The translations under genes and the position numbers were made by a program. The notes under the pieces are model-generated. The model made no database searches, was not told the DNA's origin, and worked only from the letters and a program-made list of their open reading frames with translations. Positions 44,897-53,850 of a stretch of DNA of 63,257 bases are shown here, one piece after another. The stretch lies in the NCBI RefSeq assembly GCF_022271435.1, contig NZ_JAFIQY010000043.1:12011-75267 (forward strand). Reading direction: 5' to 3'. Source of the DNA: Streptomyces monomycini. GTDB taxonomy: Bacteria > Actinomycetota > Actinomycetes > Streptomycetales > Streptomycetaceae. Each line of letters opens with the position of its first letter. Within the stretch, counting starts at the first letter, position 1.

Positions 44897-45559
44897 ATGC
44901 CTTTCTCGAAGGGCGTCATACGCCGTGACATCGCCGCGCTCGCCGGGGCGGCCCTGGTGGCCCCGCTCGCGCTGGTGGCCGCCACCGCCGGACCGGCGCA
45001 GGCGGCGGACGGCGGAGTGTGGGACCGCATCGCCCGCTGCGAGAGCGGCGGCAACTGGCAGATCAACACCGGCAACGGCTTCTCGGGCGGCCTGCAGTTC
45101 ACCCACAGCACCTGGCGCGCGTACGGCGGCACGGCGTACGCGCCGACGGCCGCCGGGGCCAGCCGCGCCCAGCAGATCGCCGTGGCCTCCCGGGTCCAGG
45201 CGTCGCAGGGCTGGGGCGCCTGGCCGACCTGCGCCGCACGGGCCGGGGCGTACGGGAGCGCACCCAAGGCACCGAAGGCGTTCCGCTCCGGCCAGAGCAG
45301 CGGCAAGCGGCATGTGCACAAGGACGTCCGCCGGGACGTGGGCGCCAAGATCGGCAAGAAGGCGCGCGGCACCGGGGGACACGCCGACCGCGGCCGGGCG
45401 CGGGCCGGCACCGGCGGGTACACGGTGCGGCAGGGCGACACGCTCAGCCGGATCGCCGCCGCGCACAACGTGAGCTGGCAGCGGCTGTACGCCGCCAACC
45501 GGGGCGTCGTCGGCGGTGACCCGAACCTGATCGTCCCGGGGCAGCGGCTCTCGCTCTGA
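44897..45559 (+). CDS. resuscitation-promoting-factor-like transglycosylase with LysM domain
   Basis: A 220-residue secreted muralytic protein. The signal peptide ends near AGPAQA (residue ~36). The Rpf domain follows (WDRIARCESGGNWQINTGNGFSGGLQF; the Glu in CESGG is catalytic), then a basic linker (KRHVHKDVRRD) and a C-terminal LysM peptidoglycan-binding domain (YTVRQGDTLSRIAAAHNVSW). It cleaves peptidoglycan glycan strands and would act in germination or growth, as for RpfA-type proteins. The ATG at 44897 has GAGAGGGA upstream. Confidence 0.93.
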   Translation: MPFSKGVIRRDIAALAGAALVAPLALVAATAGPAQAADGGVWDRIARCESGGNWQINTGNGFSGGLQFTHSTWRAYGGTAYAPTAAGASRAQQIAVASRVQASQGWGAWPTCAARAGAYGSAPKAPKAFRSGQSSGKRHVHKDVRRDVGAKIGKKARGTGGHADRGRARAGTGGYTVRQGDTLSRIAAAHNVSWQRLYAANRGVVGGDPNLIVPGQRLSL

Positions 45560-45586
45560 GCCACGGGGCCGCCGCGCGGCACGCAC

Positions 45587-45663
45587 GGGCCGCGGAACGG
45601 CCCGCGGCCCCGGCGCCCGTACTCCGAACGCCCCACCCGGCCGTCCACCGACCGGGTGGGGCG
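45587..45663. terminator. tandem hairpins after first Rpf gene
   Basis: Two inverted repeats: GGGCCGCGG (45587-45595) with CCGCGGCCC (45602-45610), and CGCCCCACCCGG (45629-45640) with CCGGGTGGGGCG (45652-45663). Together they probably terminate the 44897 transcript and separate it from the second Rpf gene. Confidence 0.75.
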
Positions 45664-45721
45664 TCGCGCCGTCCGGGCGCGGCGGCGCGCGGATACGCGC
45701 GGCCCTGTTTAGCGTGATCCG

Positions 45722-46189
45722 ATGTCCCATTCTTTTCGGGCGCTGATGCCCAAGCGTCTCGCGAGAACCGGCCGCCGCAGAGCGGTCGTCCTGTCCCTCG
45801 TCCCGGCTGTCGTCCTGCTGTTCATGCCCGGCGGCGCGCAAGCGCGGGACATCGCGCACCACCTGCCGTCCTCGGCGGGCTGCTCCTCCGGCAGGCCGTG
45901 GAACTGCATCGCCGAGTGCGAGAGCGGCGGTGACTGGCGCAAGAACACCGGCAACGCGTTCTACGGCGGGCTGCAGTTCCGGCAGTCGACCTGGAAGCAG
46001 TACGGCGGTCTGGCCTACGCGCCGCGCGCCGACCTCGCCACCCGTAAGGAGCAGATCGCCGTCGCCGAACGCGTGCGGCGCACGCAGGGCTGGTCGGCCT
46101 GGCCGTACTGCGCCAAGCGGTACGGGCTCGGCAAGCGGGACCGGGCGATGCCCGGGCTCACGGACTGGGCGGTGACACCGGACCGGTGA
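45722..46189 (+). CDS. second Rpf-domain transglycosylase-like protein
   Basis: A 155-residue protein with an N-terminal signal (RRAVVLSLVPAVVLLFMPGGAQA) and one Rpf domain (WNCIAECESGGDWRKNTGNAFYGGLQF ... QGWSAWPYCAKRYG), without LysM. It is a short paralogue of its neighbour. No SD precedes the ATG at 45722; TAGCGT (45710-45715) as a -10 would put the transcription start at about the ATG, so translation may be leaderless. The 3' end overlaps the convergent LivF-like gene by 32 bp. Confidence 0.88.
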   Translation: MSHSFRALMPKRLARTGRRRAVVLSLVPAVVLLFMPGGAQARDIAHHLPSSAGCSSGRPWNCIAECESGGDWRKNTGNAFYGGLQFRQSTWKQYGGLAYAPRADLATRKEQIAVAERVRRTQGWSAWPYCAKRYGLGKRDRAMPGLTDWAVTPDR

Positions 46190-46856
46190 GCCCGGGGAAG
46201 CGGGCCGCCTCGGCCGGTTCGCCGGCGAAGGCGACGGTGCCGCGCCGCAGGACGTACGCGACCGTGGCGGCGCGGCGCAGGGCGGGCGGCAGTGTCTGCT
46301 CGGCGACGAGGACGGTGCGCCCGGCGGCCGCGAGGTCGCCGAGCAGCGCGTACGTGCGTGCGGTGGCGGCCGGAGACATGCCCTGGGTCGGTTCGTCCAG
46401 GAGGAGCAGCCGGGCGGTCCCGGCCAGCGCGCGCGCCACGGCGAGCATCCGCTGCTCGCCGCCGGAGAGGGTGCCCGCGCGGCGGCCGAGCAGCGCGCGC
46501 AGCTGCGGGTAGGCCTCCAGGGCCGGGCCGACGCCACCGCCCGGCGCGGCCAGTTCCAGCTGCTCGCCGACGGAGAGCGAGCCGAACACGGCGCCGCGGT
46601 CGGGTACCAGGGTCAGCCCGCGGCGCGCGCGGGCGTGTGCGGGCAGCCGGGTGATGTCCGTACCGCGCCACATCACCCGTCCGGCGGAGAGCGGCACGGT
46701 GCCCGCGAGCGCGCGCAGGACCGTGGTGCGGCCGGAACCGTTGCGCCCGAGGAGTACGGTGACGCGGGCGCCGGGCACGGCGAGGTCGATGCCGTGCAGG
46801 GCCTCCAGGGAGCCGTAGCGGACGCGGGCCGCGTACAGGGCCGTCTCGATGGTCAT
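46158..46856 (-). CDS. LivF-like ABC transporter ATP-binding protein
   Basis: A 232-residue ATPase of the branched-chain amino-acid (HAAT) class. Walker A reads GRNGSGRTT (residues 37-45): the invariant Lys is Arg43. The signature LSGGEQRM and Walker B LLLLDEPTQG are intact. It is the second ATPase of the importer encoded by the 46972-49674 fusion. The start ATG lies at 46856, directly beside a 9-bp tandem repeat, and no normal SD is visible. The Lys-to-Arg change may reduce hydrolysis or be compensated by the LivG domain. Confidence 0.87.
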   Translation of the reverse strand: MTIETALYAARVRYGSLEALHGIDLAVPGARVTVLLGRNGSGRTTVLRALAGTVPLSAGRVMWRGTDITRLPAHARARRGLTLVPDRGAVFGSLSVGEQLELAAPGGGVGPALEAYPQLRALLGRRAGTLSGGEQRMLAVARALAGTARLLLLDEPTQGMSPAATARTYALLGDLAAAGRTVLVAEQTLPPALRRAATVAYVLRRGTVAFAGEPAEAARFPGLTGPVSPPSP

Positions 46857-46911
<55 letters not shown>

Positions 46912-46971
46912 CGGTCGGTGTCGTCGCAGTCCCGGGCCGCCGCGGCCGGCTCCCTGTCCGCTCCGGCCCGT

Positions 46972-49674
46972 TCACGGCCGCGGCTCCGCCAGGACGCGGC
47001 GGGCGGGCCCCCGCGTCACGATCCGGCCCGCCGCCATCGCGTAGACCGTGTCGGCCAGCCCGGCGACCAGGTCGAGGTCGTGCTCGACGACGAGCAGGGC
47101 CGTGCCGTCCGCCGCGACGGCGCGCAGCACACCGGCGAGCGCGGCCACCTCGGCGCTGTCCAGGCCCGCGGCGGGCTCGTCCAGCAGCAGGGTGCGCGGG
47201 CGGCCGGCGAGGGCGCGCGCCAGTTCGACGCGGCGCAGGGTGCCGGTGTCCAGCCCGGCGACGGGCGCGGCGCGCAGCGGTCCGTCGAGGGAGAGCAGGC
47301 CCAGCGCGCGGCCGGTGGCGGCGGCCGGGTCCGGTACGCCGCTCTGCTCGGCGCCGACCCGGACGTTCTCGGCCACGGTCATCCCCTCGAACACGGCGAG
47401 CTGCTGGAAGGTCCGGGCCAGCCCGAGGCGGGCCCGGACGTGCGCGGGGCGGTGGGTGATGTCCGTCCCGTCGAGCAGCACCCGGCCCGCTGCGGGGCGC
47501 AGGGTGCCGCACAGACAGTGGAACAGGGTGCTCTTGCCCGCCCCGTTGGGCCCGATGAGCGCGGTGATGCGGCCCGGCGCCACGGTCAGGTCGACGCCGT
47601 CCAGGACGGTGAAGCCGTCGTAACGGGCGTGGAGGGAGCGGGCGGTGAGGCGGCCGGAGGGGGTGAGGCGGCCGGAGGGGGTGGGGCGTTTGACAGTGGA
47701 GGGGGAGGAGGGAAGCACTGGTGCGGGAGGTGGCTCTGGGGTGTGGGACGCGGGCGCTTGCGCGGCGGCGGGGTGGCGGGACTCGGGAATGCCGCCCGGT
47801 GCCACCTTCGCCCGTATCCGCGCCCCCAGGGGAGTCAGCCGTGGCTCCGGCGCCCCGGACAGGCGGACGACGGCCTCGCGCAGGGCGGTGTACGGGCCGT
47901 TCGGCAGCCGCCCGGCTAGTACGGCGAGCACACCGATCACCGCGGCCGCCGCGCCGCCTCCGGCCCCCGAGTCCAGGCCGACCAGCAGGACCGCCGCGGC
48001 GAGCGCCGCCAGCAGGCTGTCGGCGCCCAGCACGAGGACGGCCGCGAACCACAGCAGGCCGCGCACCGGGTCGTAGGACGCCGGGTCGAAGGCGCGCAGT
48101 GCCATGCCGAGCATCCCGCCGCCCAGGGCGGCCAGCGCGGCGCCCACCGTGAAGGCCGCCAGTTTCAGGGCCGGTACGGGTACACCGGCAGCTGCCGCCC
48201 CCGGCTCGTGGTCGCGCATCGCGGCCAGCGCGCGCCCGGTCCGGCCGCGGCGCAGTGCCGCCACCCCGAGCAGCGCGAGGCCGAGCAGGGCCAGTTCGAG
48301 TACGTAGTACGCGCGGTCGCCGGTGAAACCGGCGGGGCGGTCGAGGGAGAGCCCGGCGGTGGCGTACGGCTGGGCGAAGACGAACCGGCTGACGGCGACC
48401 CCGAAGGCGAGGGTGGCCAGGGCCGTGGCGAGGCCGTGCCGCCGCAGCGCGGGCCAGCCGGTGAGCAGGCCGAGCGGTGCGGTCAGCAGGACGGCCAGCA
48501 GCAGGGCGGTCAGTCCGGGGACGGCCGGCAGGCCCGGGAAGCGGCCTGCCGCGAGCAGTGCGGTGAACAGGGCGCCCAGCCCGGCGTACGCGGCCTGCCC
48601 CAGGGAGATCTGGCCGCCGCGCCCGGTGACGACCACCAAGGAGAGCAGCACCACGGCGAGCGCCGGAACCTGTACGGAGGTGCGCAGGTCGCCGTACGCG
48701 AACCCCAGGGGCAGCAGGAAGAGGATGCCGCAGACCAGCCAGGCGCGGCCGTCGTGGTCGGGCAGCCGGACGGTGCGCAGGCCCGGTGCCGTGCCGTGAG
48801 GCGCGTCCGGCAGGGCGCGGGGGACGCCGAGGCCGCGCAGGGCCAGGGCGGCGGCCAGCAGGGCCACGACGAACAGGTTGGCGCCGACGGCCTGGACGAG
48901 GGGCTCCAGACTGCCGCCCGGGTGCAGCCGGGTGAGCTGGCTCTGCGCGACGCCGATCGCCAGGGCCACGGCCACCGCCACCGGCAGGCTGCGCAGCCCG
49001 GCCGCCACCGCGACGGCCATCACCTCCATGACGAGCAGCGGCAGCCCGTACGGGTCCAGGCGCAGCAGCGGGGCCAGCAGCACGCCCGTCAGCCCGGCGG
49101 TGAAGGACCCGAAGGCCCAGCCGGCGGCGGCGACCCGGTCGGCGTCGATGCCGCTGAGGACGGCGAGCGGCCGGTTGTCGACGACGGCGCGCAGTTCCCG
49201 GCCGAAGCGGGTCCGGCGGGTGACGACGGTGACCCCGGCGGCCAGGGTGACGGCCGTGCCGAGCTGCACCCAGGGGTCGTCCGGCAGCAGCGCGGGCGCG
49301 TCCGCGCGCGCTCCCGGCCCCCACAGCAGTCCCGCGGCGCCGACCAGCAGGACGAAGACGCCCAGGGAGGCGACCAGGGTGCGGGCCGGACCCGTACCGC
49401 GTACGGACAGCGGGCGGAAGACGGCGCGGTCCAGCGCCAGTCCGATGCCGGGCGCGACGAGGAGGAGGGTGACGGCGGCGCCGAGCGGCAGCGGCCAGTT
49501 CCAGCCGACCACCAGCTGCCGCAGGACGTAGGCGCACACCATGGCGACGGCGCCGTGCGCGAAGTTCAGCACGCCGGTGGCCCGGTAGGTGACGATCAGT
49601 CCGATGCCGGTGAGCGCGGCGGCGCTGCCCACCGCGAGCCCGGCCAGGGTGAGGTCGTACGAGAGCGAGCTCAC
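46972..49674 (-). CDS. LivH-LivM-LivG fusion: branched-chain amino-acid-type ABC permease/permease/ATPase
   Basis: A single 900-residue polypeptide. Residues ~1-285 are a LivH-like permease (NFAHGAVAMVCAYV). Residues ~310-600 are a LivM-like permease (GRGGQISLGQAAYAGLGALFTALL). A ~60-residue P/S-rich linker with TPSGRL repeats follows, then a LivG-like ATPase with Walker A GPNGAGKST, degenerate signature DTGTLRRVELARAL and Walker B LLLDEPAAGLD. These are usually three genes. With the LivF-like ATPase and the binding protein at 50871 they make a complete importer. GTG start at 49674 overlaps the upstream gene by GTGA. Confidence 0.92.
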   Translation of the reverse strand: MSSLSYDLTLAGLAVGSAAALTGIGLIVTYRATGVLNFAHGAVAMVCAYVLRQLVVGWNWPLPLGAAVTLLLVAPGIGLALDRAVFRPLSVRGTGPARTLVASLGVFVLLVGAAGLLWGPGARADAPALLPDDPWVQLGTAVTLAAGVTVVTRRTRFGRELRAVVDNRPLAVLSGIDADRVAAAGWAFGSFTAGLTGVLLAPLLRLDPYGLPLLVMEVMAVAVAAGLRSLPVAVAVALAIGVAQSQLTRLHPGGSLEPLVQAVGANLFVVALLAAALALRGLGVPRALPDAPHGTAPGLRTVRLPDHDGRAWLVCGILFLLPLGFAYGDLRTSVQVPALAVVLLSLVVVTGRGGQISLGQAAYAGLGALFTALLAAGRFPGLPAVPGLTALLLAVLLTAPLGLLTGWPALRRHGLATALATLAFGVAVSRFVFAQPYATAGLSLDRPAGFTGDRAYYVLELALLGLALLGVAALRRGRTGRALAAMRDHEPGAAAAGVPVPALKLAAFTVGAALAALGGGMLGMALRAFDPASYDPVRGLLWFAAVLVLGADSLLAALAAAVLLVGLDSGAGGGAAAAVIGVLAVLAGRLPNGPYTALREAVVRLSGAPEPRLTPLGARIRAKVAPGGIPESRHPAAAQAPASHTPEPPPAPVLPSSPSTVKRPTPSGRLTPSGRLTARSLHARYDGFTVLDGVDLTVAPGRITALIGPNGAGKSTLFHCLCGTLRPAAGRVLLDGTDITHRPAHVRARLGLARTFQQLAVFEGMTVAENVRVGAEQSGVPDPAAATGRALGLLSLDGPLRAAPVAGLDTGTLRRVELARALAGRPRTLLLDEPAAGLDSAEVAALAGVLRAVAADGTALLVVEHDLDLVAGLADTVYAMAAGRIVTRGPARRVLAEPRP

Positions 49675-50216
49675 CGTTCCGGGCCGGGGCGCGGGGCGTC
49701 CGGCTCGCAGACGGGGCAGGGCGCCGGAAGGGGCGCGTCCGCTTCCGGCGGTCCGCTTCCGGCGGGGCGGGCGTCCGGGCGCCCGGCCACGAGCGGGCAG
49801 CCGGGCCGGTGCAGGAGCGTTCCGCCGGGCACGGTGAGGGACGGGCCGGCCTCCGCGTCGCGCCCCGCTCGCGTGGCTGCGTCGTCACCCGCCGCCGACG
49901 CGCTCCCGCCGGCCGCCCGCTCCCCGCCGTCCGCCGCCGTACCCTGCGCCCCGTACGTCACCAGCAGCGCGTACAACTCCTCGACGCGCGCCGACGCCAG
50001 GCCCTGATCGCCCCGCGCCACCAGCACGGCACCCGCGACGATCAGGGCGGCGCCCGGGATCGTGCAGGAGGCCAGGAACGGGATCTGGCGCTCGGCGAAC
50101 CGCTCGCCGGAGACGCCGTACCAGCCCGCCGCGCACAGCACCGCCCCGCCCGCCAGCGCCGCCCAGCCGCTCCACGGGGCCAGGCGCGCCCCGAACCGTG
50201 TTCGCGCGTTGCGCAT
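49671..50216 (-). CDS. small membrane protein with Cys/His C-terminal motifs
   Basis: A 181-residue protein with two transmembrane helices (WAALAGGAVLCAAGWYGV and ASCTIPGAALIVAGAVLVA) and a C-terminal soluble part containing HRPGCPLVAGRPDARP and PCPVCEPD, which may bind metal. It is coupled by GTGA to the LivHMG fusion and divergent from the lipoprotein and binding-protein genes. I know the arrangement from Streptomyces but not the function; an accessory role for the importer is likely from position. Confidence 0.7.
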   Translation of the reverse strand: MRNARTRFGARLAPWSGWAALAGGAVLCAAGWYGVSGERFAERQIPFLASCTIPGAALIVAGAVLVARGDQGLASARVEELYALLVTYGAQGTAADGGERAAGGSASAAGDDAATRAGRDAEAGPSLTVPGGTLLHRPGCPLVAGRPDARPAGSGPPEADAPLPAPCPVCEPDAPRPGPER

Positions 50217-50329
50217 CACGCCCCCTCGCGGCTTCCGGCGAATGCCTGCACTATGCCCTGTGGGAACAGCACCTAGAAGGCTTGTGCCAGACCGGTCGCG
50301 GCCGGTCGCGACGACAGGCGGTGGTGTAC

Positions 50330-50893
50330 ATGACGGTCCGTGGGGGGCGTGCACGGCGGGCTCCGGCGCTGGTGGCGGCGGCGGTGCTGCTGATGACGGC
50401 CGGAGCGGCGGGTTGCAGTGACGCCGAGGACGGCGGGCAGCGCGCGCCCAGCGGGGCGTCCTCCGCCCCGGAAGACGGAAGTGGAAGTACGGGAACACCG
50501 GCCACCGGTACGCCACCCTCCTCTGGCGACGCCCCGGCCGATCCAGCCGCCGCCGAGCAGGAGATCAAGGAGAACTGGCAGAAGTTCTTCGATCCGAAGC
50601 TGTCCAACGCGGAGAAGGCGAAATACCTCCAGAACGGCGAGGAACTCCAGCTGCTGCTGGAGGCGTTCAACGGCGACCAGCGGGGGAAGCAGGTCGCGGC
50701 GCGGGTGTCCGACGTACGGTTCACCTCGGCGACCGCGGCCGACGTGACGTACAGCCTCACCCTCAAGGGCGCCACCGCGCTGCCGAACGCCAAGGGTGCC
50801 TCCGTGTACCAGGACAAGGTGTGGAAGGTGGCGCTCAAGACCTTGTGCGCGCTGGTGAGCATGAGCGGCAATGCGGACGCGCCGGGCTGCTGA
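50330..50893 (+). CDS. small secreted lipoprotein of unknown function
   Basis: A 187-residue protein with lipobox AGAAGC (Cys29), a T/S/P-rich linker to ~residue 75, and an ordered domain (EIKENWQKFFDPKLSNAEKAKYLQNGEEL ... VSDVRFTSATAADVTYSLTL) that looks like an NTF2-like or low-molecular-weight Mtb-antigen-type fold. It overlaps the following binding-protein gene by 23 bp, so it is part of the importer operon. ATG 50330 is taken; GTG codons lie just upstream. The 113-bp divergent gap before it holds the promoters. Confidence 0.74.
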   Translation: MTVRGGRARRAPALVAAAVLLMTAGAAGCSDAEDGGQRAPSGASSAPEDGSGSTGTPATGTPPSSGDAPADPAAAEQEIKENWQKFFDPKLSNAEKAKYLQNGEELQLLLEAFNGDQRGKQVAARVSDVRFTSATAADVTYSLTLKGATALPNAKGASVYQDKVWKVALKTLCALVSMSGNADAPGC

Positions 50894-52202
50894 GGTGGCC
50901 GGCGCCGCCGCCACGGCGCTGCTGCTCGCGCTGACCGCCGCCTGCGGAAGCAGGCTGCCGGAGAGCGACTTCGAACACCGCGGGGCCGCGTCCGCCACCG
51001 GCCGGGCGCGGGAGCCGATCGTCGTCGGGATCATCACCAGTACGACGAGCCCGGTGGGCGGCGAGGCGTTCACCGGGCCGCGGGACGGCGCGCTGGCGTA
51101 CTTCGCGGACCTGAACGCGAAGGGCGGTGTCAACGGGCGGCCGGTGCGCGCGGTGACCTGCGACGACGGGGGCAGCGGCGTCGGCAACAACGAGTGCGTG
51201 CGCAAACTGCTCACCGAGGACAAGGTGTTCGCGCTGGTCGCGACCACCGCGCTGGACTACGCGGGCGCGCCCAGGGTCTCCGGCGCCGGCGTCCCCGACA
51301 TCGGGGGACAGCCGGTCGGCGCCGCGTACGACACGTATCCGCATCTGTACGGGATCTACGGCAGCCGGGCGCCACGGGACGGCAAGGCGGCGGGCTGGGG
51401 CGGGAAGCTGTACGGCGGCACGGAGGTCTACCGCTACTTCAAGCGCGTGCAGCGGGCCCGCACCGCCGCCGTCGTCTCCTACAACCAGGCGGCGTCCGCC
51501 GCGTACGCCCGGCTGATCGTGCGCGGTCTGGAGGCCGAGGGGTACGACGTGACCAGCGAGCAGGTGGACTTCGCGCTGCCCAACTTCCCCGCGGTCGCCG
51601 CCGGGCTGCGCGACCGGGGTGCCGATCTGGTCTTCGACGCGATGGACACGCACGGCAACGCGCAGCTGTGCGAGGCGATGGATGCGGCGGGCGTCCGGCC
51701 GACCGCCAAGGTCACGAACGTACAGAACTGGTCGGACTCGGTCGCGAAGGACTACAAGGACTCGCCGGGCTGCCGCAACGCCCTGTGGGCCACCGGCGCC
51801 AGCCGCAACTACGACGATCCGGGGAGCGGGCCGGGCGGCGCGGCGGTACGGGACTTCCGCGCCGGGATGGCCCGGCATGCCCGGGGGAAACCGCTGTCGC
51901 AGTGGCAGCTGGAGGGGTGGGCGGCCGCCATGTGGTTCGCCGACGCGGCGCGCTCCTGCGGGCAGCGGCTCACCCGCGCGTGTGTGGAGCGCTTCGTCGG
52001 CCAGGGCGCGCCCTACACCGCCCGTGGCCTGCTGCTTCCCGCCTCGTACCGGCCGCTGCCCGAGCCGCCGGCCACCGACCGGACCTGTCTGTCGGTCGCC
52101 CGCTGGCGCGACGCGGCGCGTGACGGCCGGGGCGGCTGGGTCACCCAGGGCGACATGGACACCACCTGTTTCACCGTCCCCCAGCTTCCGTACCGGCCCT
52201 GA
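50871..52202 (+). CDS. branched-chain amino-acid-type ABC transporter substrate-binding lipoprotein
   Basis: A 443-residue periplasmic-binding-protein type 1 (Leu/Ile/Val-binding class) lipoprotein with lipobox ALTAAC (Cys25). The mature part begins PIVVGIITSTTSPVGGEAFTGPRDGALAYFADLNAKGGVNGRPV, the classical family opening. It is the expected capture subunit for the LivHMG/LivF importer on the other strand. Real substrates of such proteins include amino acids, amides and aromatic compounds, so the ligand is open. The start overlaps the upstream lipoprotein gene. Confidence 0.9.
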   Translation: MRTRRAAEVAGAAATALLLALTAACGSRLPESDFEHRGAASATGRAREPIVVGIITSTTSPVGGEAFTGPRDGALAYFADLNAKGGVNGRPVRAVTCDDGGSGVGNNECVRKLLTEDKVFALVATTALDYAGAPRVSGAGVPDIGGQPVGAAYDTYPHLYGIYGSRAPRDGKAAGWGGKLYGGTEVYRYFKRVQRARTAAVVSYNQAASAAYARLIVRGLEAEGYDVTSEQVDFALPNFPAVAAGLRDRGADLVFDAMDTHGNAQLCEAMDAAGVRPTAKVTNVQNWSDSVAKDYKDSPGCRNALWATGASRNYDDPGSGPGGAAVRDFRAGMARHARGKPLSQWQLEGWAAAMWFADAARSCGQRLTRACVERFVGQGAPYTARGLLLPASYRPLPEPPATDRTCLSVARWRDAARDGRGGWVTQGDMDTTCFTVPQLPYRP

Positions 52203-52511
52203 GGGCCCGCCCGCCACCCCCGGCCCGGCCGGCCGGCCCGGGGGCGCCGGCGGAGCGAGCCGGTGGCTGCACACCTCGTGACGGGACGCCCCGGGACGGC
52301 ATAACTTGTGGCGTTACAGCACGGCACAGACCCGACGATCAACGGTTCGGGAAAGTTCCTCGACGCCGCTACCGATGTCCTAACTCTTTCGGAACAAGTT
52401 GGCCAAAGGCCTCAACCCGGAACCCCGGACCACGGTCCAACCGTTCAACGGGACAGACAGCGGGACTCGTCCGCGGCGACCAAGGGATACGGGGACGGAA
52501 TACGGGGACGG
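52203..52511. other. intergenic region after binding-protein gene
   Basis: About 310 bp without a convincing gene. TAACTT around 52303 could be a -10 element. The sequence 52330-52440 is less GC-rich than its surroundings and contains no clear hairpin; it is probably a leader for the 52512/52658 genes. Confidence 0.4.
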
Positions 52512-52661
52512 ATGCACAGCTCATTCCTGATTCACCACGCCCACGGCACCGGAGGGGCGGTCCGGACCGGCGCCCGGCGGACGCGACCCCGCCCGGAGCA
52601 CGGGGCGTACGCAACCAAGGACGCGGCGCAGGCCGCTGTGAGAGGGGTGCGGAGGGTATGA
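52512..52661 (+). CDS. possible 49-residue leader peptide
   Basis: A 49-codon ORF starting MHSSFLIHHAHGTGG, basic (many Arg), with GGGGACGG just before the ATG. Its stop overlaps the next gene's ATG (ATGA, 52658-52661), so it would couple translation to the downstream gene. No family recognised; it may be a leader rather than a functional protein. Confidence 0.35.
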   Translation: MHSSFLIHHAHGTGGAVRTGARRTRPRPEHGAYATKDAAQAAVRGVRRV

Positions 52662-53779
52662 ACGCGTCGACGCAACTGCCCGTGACGGGCGCCGGGACGG
52701 CCGGTCCCGAAGCCGTCACTCCCGTGCGGGCCGAGCCCACGGCCCCCGCGGGGCCGGACGCCGCAGGGCCGGACACCGCGGTCCCCGCCGGTACGGACGC
52801 CACGGCCGCCGGCCGCGGTGCCCGCGCGGCGGACGGGGCCGCCCAGCCGCTGCGCGCGGACTGCATAGCCGACTCCGCCGGCGGCCTGACCTTCGACATC
52901 ACCGCCCCGCAGGGCACCAGGCCGGTCTGGAGCGCGGCGCTCGTCCTCAGCCCGCGTGACGGCGGCGCCGACGAGGAACTGCGGCTGCCCCTCGGGCCGA
53001 ACGGCTCCGGGTGCCTGCGGGCCGTCCTGCCCAGCACCGTCGCGCTCCCCGAAGGCCGCTGGAACACCTACGCCGACCTCGGCGACGGCCGCGGCCCGCA
53101 GCGGCTGCTGCCCGGCGACACCGACCTGGGCCCGCTGGTGGACCGCCGCCCGCTGGCCGGGATCGGCCGGCTCGGCGTCCGCATCCCGTACACCACCAGG
53201 TCCGGCAGTCTGGCGCTGCGCAGCTGGCTGCGCGGGCAGCACGCCGAGGCCGGGGACGTCCTCGTCGACGCCGGCGGTGTGACGGTGGCGGGCCGCCTCT
53301 ACGGCGCCGCCCTCGGCCCCGGCGCCCGCGCCGAGGCCACGGTCCACCGCGGCGGCCCGGAGACGGCCGGTACGGCCTCCCGCATCACCGTCCCGCTCAC
53401 CGGTGACGGCCCCGACTTCGCCTTCACCCTGCCCTCCGCGCAGCTCGCGGAGGGCTGGCAGGGCGGCAGCGAACGCTGGGACCTGTGGCTGCGGGTGGCC
53501 GAGGAGGCCGAGCCGGTCCGTATCGCCCGGCTGCTCGACGACGTACCGGAGAAGGCGGAGACCGTCAGCCACCCGGCGCTGTCCGTCGGATGCCCGTCGG
53601 GCCGGCTGCGCATCGGCCCGTCCTACACCCGCGACAACGACCTGACGGTCCGGGTCACGGGCGACGGGCCGGACGCGATGAACGGGACGGGCGGGCCGGG
53701 CACGACGCACGGACCGGACACGACGCACGGGCCGGACGGGATGAACGGGACGGAGGCAGCGGACCCGGCCGGTTCTTGA
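52658..53779 (+). CDS. conserved Streptomyces protein often annotated 'transferase'
   Basis: A 373-residue protein. After an Ala/Pro/Thr-rich head (~70 residues) there are repeated beta-rich stretches: GLTFDITAPQG, WSAALVLSPRDGG, LRLPLGPNGSGCLRAVLPS, LPEGRWNTYADLGDG, then GRLGVRIPYTTRSGSLALRSWLR. I have seen such proteins labelled 'transferase' in Streptomyces, but I see no transferase motif; the pattern suggests tandem beta-sandwich domains. The C-terminus carries GPDTTHGPD repeats. Function unknown. Confidence 0.65.
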   Translation: MNASTQLPVTGAGTAGPEAVTPVRAEPTAPAGPDAAGPDTAVPAGTDATAAGRGARAADGAAQPLRADCIADSAGGLTFDITAPQGTRPVWSAALVLSPRDGGADEELRLPLGPNGSGCLRAVLPSTVALPEGRWNTYADLGDGRGPQRLLPGDTDLGPLVDRRPLAGIGRLGVRIPYTTRSGSLALRSWLRGQHAEAGDVLVDAGGVTVAGRLYGAALGPGARAEATVHRGGPETAGTASRITVPLTGDGPDFAFTLPSAQLAEGWQGGSERWDLWLRVAEEAEPVRIARLLDDVPEKAETVSHPALSVGCPSGRLRIGPSYTRDNDLTVRVTGDGPDAMNGTGGPGTTHGPDTTHGPDGMNGTEAADPAGS

Positions 53780-53850
53780 CCGAGCCTCGTCAGACAGCAC
53801 GCATAACACCGCACGCCGGGGGCACTCGGAGCAGCGGAGGTGCGATACAC

